A stretch of 64,000 nt of DNA from CAMAVH01 sp035714115 (GTDB lineage Bacteria > Pseudomonadota > Alphaproteobacteria > SMXQ01): contig DASTMO010000080.1 in assembly GCA_035714115.1 (NCBI GenBank), positions 7,442 to 71,441 of the forward strand. The letters are read 5' to 3'. Shown one piece after another: positions 60,765-64,000 of this stretch (position 1 is the stretch's first letter; every line of letters starts with the position of its first letter). Under the pieces are notes generated by a model. It ran no database searches. It had not been told where the DNA came from and saw nothing but the letters and a program-made list of their open reading frames with translations. The position numbers were made by a program, and so were the translations under genes.

Positions 60765-61187
60765 ATGCGCGTGATGGTGATGGTCAAGGCGACGAAGGAC
60801 AGCGAAGCGGGGCTCATGCCCGAGCCCGAGCTGTTCATCGCCATGGGCAAATACAATGAGGAGCTGATCAAGGCCGGCATCATGAAGTCCGGCGACGGGC
60901 TGAAGCCGTCCTCGCAGGGCAAGCGCGTCGCCTTCGACGGCGCGAAGCGCACGGTCATCGACGGCCCCTTCGCCGAAACCAAGGAACTGGTTGCCGGCTA
61001 TTGGCTGTGGGAGGTCAAGGATATGGACGAGGCTGTCGCCTGGGTGAAGAAATGCCCCAACCCGATGCCCGGCCCGAGCGAGATCGAGATCCGCCCGTTC
61101 TACGAGATGGAAGACTTCGGCGACGCCGTCACCCCGGAGGTCAGCGAGATCTTCGACCGCATCGACGACAAGCTCGGCCGCCAGTAA
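60765..61187 (+). CDS. YCII-related (DGPF domain) protein
   Basis: A 140-residue protein of the YCII/DGPF family. It contains DGPFAETKELVAGYWLWEV, the family name motif, with its W-rich strand, and a C-terminal helix. Members of this family are sometimes next to sigma factors and regulate or accompany them; none is here. GAGGAG precedes the ATG. Function is unknown. Confidence 0.88.
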   Translation: MRVMVMVKATKDSEAGLMPEPELFIAMGKYNEELIKAGIMKSGDGLKPSSQGKRVAFDGAKRTVIDGPFAETKELVAGYWLWEVKDMDEAVAWVKKCPNPMPGPSEIEIRPFYEMEDFGDAVTPEVSEIFDRIDDKLGRQ

Positions 61188-61198
61188 GACCGCGCGAT

Positions 61199-62386
61199 CT
61201 AATCCAGCTGAAAGACCTGCGCCTTCAGGTAGGCGCTTTCCGGCAGGAGCGGATGGACGGGATGATCCGGCGCGGCGCCCGCCGTGCGGATCACTCGGCC
61301 GGTCCGGCCGGCGCCGCCGACCCCGCGGGCCACTTCCTCGGCGAAGCGGGCGAGCTCCATATTGTGCGAGCAGGAGGCGACGAAGAGAAAGCCGCCGGGC
61401 TCGACCAGGCTCGCCCCGAGGCGGGCGATCTTGCGATAGCCCTTCGAGCCGGTGGCCAGATCCTTCTGGGATTTGACGAAGGCCGGCGGGTCGCAAATGA
61501 CCACGCCGAAGCGCTCGCCAGCCTCGGCCATCTTCTCAAGTTCTGAGAAAGCTTCACCCTTCAAAGATTTGAATTTATTTGAAACTTTATTGGCCTCGGC
61601 CGCTTTACTGGCGAGCGCCAAGGCCTGCTCGGAGCGGTCGCAAGCGATCACCTCGATGGCGCCCGCCACCGCCGCCTGGACGGCGAAACCGCCGGCATAG
61701 GAGTAGACGTCGAGCACCCGGCGATCCTTGGCGAGGGCCGCCATGAAGGCGCGGTTGTCGCGCTGATCGAAGAACCAGCCGGTCTTCTGGCCCTCGGCCA
61801 GATCGGCAAAGAACTTCACGCCGTTCTCTTCCAGCTTCAGCGGGCTGGGCAGCTTGCCCTTCACCACCTCGACGGTCTGCTCCAACCCTTCCTGCTCGCG
61901 GGCGGCGGTGTCGTTACGCAGCACGATGGCTTTCGGGCCGACCGTCTCTTCCAGGGCGGCGATCAGCGGCTCGCGCAGCCGATCCATGCCTGCAGAGTTC
62001 ATCTGGCAGACGAGCACATCGCCGTAACGGTCGATGACCAGACCGGGCAGCCCATCGGCCTCGGCATGGACCAAGCGGTAATAGGGCTTCTTATAAAGCG
62101 CCTCGCGCAGCGCCAGCGCCTTGGCCAGCCGGTCGGCCAGGAAAGCCTGGTCGATTTTGGCCTTAGGGTCGCGGCTCAGGAAACGGACGGCGATCAGGCT
62201 GCGCGGGTTGAAGAGGCCGACGCCGAGCGGTTCGCTGCTCGGGGCGTCCACCCGCACGACCGAGCCGGCCGGCAGCGCCTTGAGTTCCGGCGTCATGACG
62301 ATCTCGTTGGAATAGACCCAGGGGTGGCCATAGCGGACGCGCTTGTCGCGACCGTTCTGCAAACGGAGAAGAGGAAGGGCGGCCAT
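61199..62386 (-). CDS. rlmI: 23S rRNA (cytosine-C5) methyltransferase RlmI-like (PUA plus SAM domain)
   Basis: A 395-residue class I methyltransferase. A PUA-like RNA-binding domain is at about residues 1-75 and an EEHEE-like region to 170. The Rossmann SAM domain has DVYSYAGGFA (motif I) and the CDPPAFVKS motif IV. The late C-terminal SCSHNM with Cys is typical of RlmI/RlmK-type enzymes. E. coli RlmI methylates C1962 of 23S rRNA. It starts downstream of phr in the same direction, with a 155-base A/T-rich gap. Confidence 0.88.
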   Translation of the reverse strand: MAALPLLRLQNGRDKRVRYGHPWVYSNEIVMTPELKALPAGSVVRVDAPSSEPLGVGLFNPRSLIAVRFLSRDPKAKIDQAFLADRLAKALALREALYKKPYYRLVHAEADGLPGLVIDRYGDVLVCQMNSAGMDRLREPLIAALEETVGPKAIVLRNDTAAREQEGLEQTVEVVKGKLPSPLKLEENGVKFFADLAEGQKTGWFFDQRDNRAFMAALAKDRRVLDVYSYAGGFAVQAAVAGAIEVIACDRSEQALALASKAAEANKVSNKFKSLKGEAFSELEKMAEAGERFGVVICDPPAFVKSQKDLATGSKGYRKIARLGASLVEPGGFLFVASCSHNMELARFAEEVARGVGGAGRTGRVIRTAGAAPDHPVHPLLPESAYLKAQVFQLD

Positions 62387-62506
62387 GGCATGAAACTCGC
62401 TGAATCTAATGGGCGCGCATCAATGCCGGGCGGCCCCGACGGATGCAAGAAGAAGCGGCGCAAGCTACCCCAAATCAATGTTAAGAAATTACTTTAAGAA
62501 AGGAGA

Positions 62507-62512
62507 ATTATA
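62507..62512 (-). promoter_or_regulatory. -10-like element before rlmI
   Basis: A perfect TATAAT on the minus strand in the A/T-rich gap between phr and rlmI (read as ATTATA on the plus strand). The -35 is poor. It would start transcription about 115 bases before the rlmI ATG. Confidence 0.4.
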
Positions 62513-62541
62513 CAGTTTTTTTAACTTATTAATTCACAACT

Positions 62542-63987
62542 CTAAGATTCTTTGCGAATCTTTTGAAAGGCGTTCAAAGCCCGCGCTCGCCCGCCCTCAT
62601 GCTCGACGATGGGTCGGGGATAGGTCTTCCCAAGCACGATGCCGGCCCCCTTCAACTCGATCTCGGTGGCCTTCCAAGGCGTGTGGATCAACGGCGTCGG
62701 CAGATCGGCCAGCTCGGGTACCCAGCGGGCGACATACTCGCCCTTGGGATCGAACTTCTCGCCCTGGAGCATAGGGTTGAACACCCGGAAGTAAGGCGCG
62801 GCATCCGCTCCGCAGCCGCCGATCCACTGCCAACTCGCCGAGTTGCTGGCCAGGTCGGCGTCCACCAGGGTGTTCCAGAACCAGGCCTCGCCCGCCTGCC
62901 AGGGCAGCAGCAGATGCTTCACCAGGAAAGAGCCGACGATCATCCGCACCCGGTTATGCATCCAACCCGTCGCCCAGAGCTGGCGCATCCCGGCGTCGAC
63001 GATCGGATAGCCGGTCAGCCCGCGCTGCCAAGCCTTGAGATCGGCCACCGACTCGCGCCAGGGAAAGTCGGCGAAAGCGGCCTGCAACGGCGTCGTCGGC
63101 AGACTCGGAAAGTGAAACAGCAGGTGATAGGAAAATTCGCGCCAGCCGATCTCCTTGAGATAGACCTCGGCCCCCTTGGCCGACGCTTGCTCTGCAGCCA
63201 CCCGGGCCTGCACCCGGTGCCAGATCTGGCGCGGCCCGATTTCGCCGAAATGCAGATAGGGCGACAGCCGGGATACGCCCTCCACGTCCGGCCGGTCGCG
63301 CATGACGTGATACTCGGCCAGGGCGTCGGCGATGAAGCCGTCGAGGCGCGCCTGCGCCCCCGCCTCGCCCGGGGTCCAGGCCTCACGCATGCCGCCGGCC
63401 CAGTCCGGCTTGGTCGGCAGCAGTGCCCATGAGTCCAACGCTTCGCTGCGCGGCCAGCGATCCGGCGCGGCGAGAGTCTTGGGCGCTTTGAGCGGCGAAG
63501 GCGGCGCGCCGAGGCCGAGGCACGCCTTCCAGAACGGCGTGAAGACTTTGTACGGGCCGCCGGCACCGGTCTTGACCGTCCAGGGCTCGAACAGCAGCGC
63601 CGCATTGAAGCTTTCGGCGCGCCGCCCTTTGGCGACGATGCGCGACTTGATGGCGGTGTCGCGCGCGATGGCCCAAGGCTCATAGAGCCGGTTCCACAGC
63701 ACCAGCTCGGTGCCCGTTTCATCGAGCAGGTCTTCGAGGATCGGCCCGGCCGCGCCGCGCCGCAGAATCAGCTTGCTGCCGCGCTTGGCGAACGCCGCCG
63801 CCAAGGCTTCGAGGCTGCGATGCAACCACCAACGCGACGCGCCGCCGGGCGCCCACTCGCCCTGCCCTGCTTCGTCGAGGATATAGACCGGCAGCACCGG
63901 CCCGCCGAACCGGGCGGCGGCGTCCAAAGCGGGATTGTCGGCGAGACGGAGATCCTGGCGAAGCCAGACGATGACGGGCGCGGGCAT
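62542..63987 (-). CDS. phr: Deoxyribodipyrimidine photolyase (CPD photolyase, class I)
   Basis: A 481-residue flavoprotein that repairs cyclobutane pyrimidine dimers with blue light. The N-terminal antenna domain begins PVIVWLRQDLRLADNPAL, the family start. The FAD-binding C-terminal domain has GYPIVDAGMRQLWATGWMHNR, with the FAD and DNA contacts, and the SASWQWIGGCGADAAPYFRVFNP signature, quoted only by its ends, near residue 390-410. The Trp residues for photoreduction (WQW and others) are present. The start is near the right edge; the ATG at 63987 is included with only 13 bases upstream visible. Confidence 0.96.
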   Translation of the reverse strand: MPAPVIVWLRQDLRLADNPALDAAARFGGPVLPVYILDEAGQGEWAPGGASRWWLHRSLEALAAAFAKRGSKLILRRGAAGPILEDLLDETGTELVLWNRLYEPWAIARDTAIKSRIVAKGRRAESFNAALLFEPWTVKTGAGGPYKVFTPFWKACLGLGAPPSPLKAPKTLAAPDRWPRSEALDSWALLPTKPDWAGGMREAWTPGEAGAQARLDGFIADALAEYHVMRDRPDVEGVSRLSPYLHFGEIGPRQIWHRVQARVAAEQASAKGAEVYLKEIGWREFSYHLLFHFPSLPTTPLQAAFADFPWRESVADLKAWQRGLTGYPIVDAGMRQLWATGWMHNRVRMIVGSFLVKHLLLPWQAGEAWFWNTLVDADLASNSASWQWIGGCGADAAPYFRVFNPMLQGEKFDPKGEYVARWVPELADLPTPLIHTPWKATEIELKGAGIVLGKTYPRPIVEHEGGRARALNAFQKIRKES

Positions 63988-64000
63988 GGGCTCAATACGC

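Overview
The window looks like chromosomal DNA of a high-GC alphaproteobacterium. The evidence is the tRNA-Leu/tig/clpP/clpX cluster, a glnB-glnA pair behind a sigma-54-type promoter, an Rrf2-led suf operon (sufBCDS, a SufU-type scaffold, sufT, sufA), and a preference for G/C at third codon positions throughout. A small protein at 4.0 kb resembles one I recall from Rhodospirillales, but I would not assign an order from sequence alone. I saw no CRISPR array, insertion sequence, integrase or phage gene.

Layout: (1) 1-5.9 kb, leftward housekeeping genes: clpX (cut by the window edge), clpP, tig with a His-rich insert, tRNA-Leu(TAG), two small hypotheticals and the NAD(P)H-hydrate repair gene. 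(2) 6.0-21.0 kb, an accessory region: dadA, a YciI-like protein, an IclR regulator followed by an extradiol-type dioxygenase, an FAA-hydrolase and a flavin hydroxylase, two orphan TctC/Bug-like binding proteins, a convergent FAA-hydrolase/amidohydrolase pair, a hybrid sensor kinase divergent from a protease-like protein that has lost its catalytic triad, and a nitroreductase. (3) 21.2-31.4 kb: tRNA-His(GTG), glnB, glnA, a membrane protein, an internally duplicated periplasmic protein, parE with two related lipoproteins, and a DEAD-box helicase with an RG/QDR-rich tail. (4) 31.6-36.2 kb: TauD-like dioxygenase, FAA-hydrolase, MDR oxidoreductase, then folE and an atypical SDR. (5) 36.3-43.0 kb: the suf operon with a strong palindrome at its promoter. 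(6) 43.0-49.1 kb: short regulator-plus-enzyme modules (alpha/beta hydrolase with TetR; TetR/GFA/dusA divergent from an MFS transporter; a small membrane protein). (7) 49.2-57.0 kb: UbiD decarboxylase, two more orphan binding proteins, TauD-like dioxygenase, MarR regulator, ThDP enzyme, FMN reductase. (8) 57.1-64 kb: aldo/keto reductase divergent from a LysR regulator, an uncharacterised membrane protein with an EEISW motif, a DGPF/YCII protein, rlmI and phr.

Three sets of genes (regions 2, 4 and 7) look like catabolic modules for aromatic or related carboxylic acids. They reuse the same parts: four TctC-like binding proteins with no membrane partner, three FAA-hydrolase-fold enzymes, two TauD-like dioxygenases, plus a flavin hydroxylase, a ring-cleavage dioxygenase, a UbiD decarboxylase and a ThDP enzyme. 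Substrates cannot be read from sequence. The features most worth following are the pseudoprotease/sensor-kinase pair, the orphan binding proteins, the UbiD/TauD/ThDP module, the duplicated His-rich insert in trigger factor, and several well-formed operator-like palindromes.
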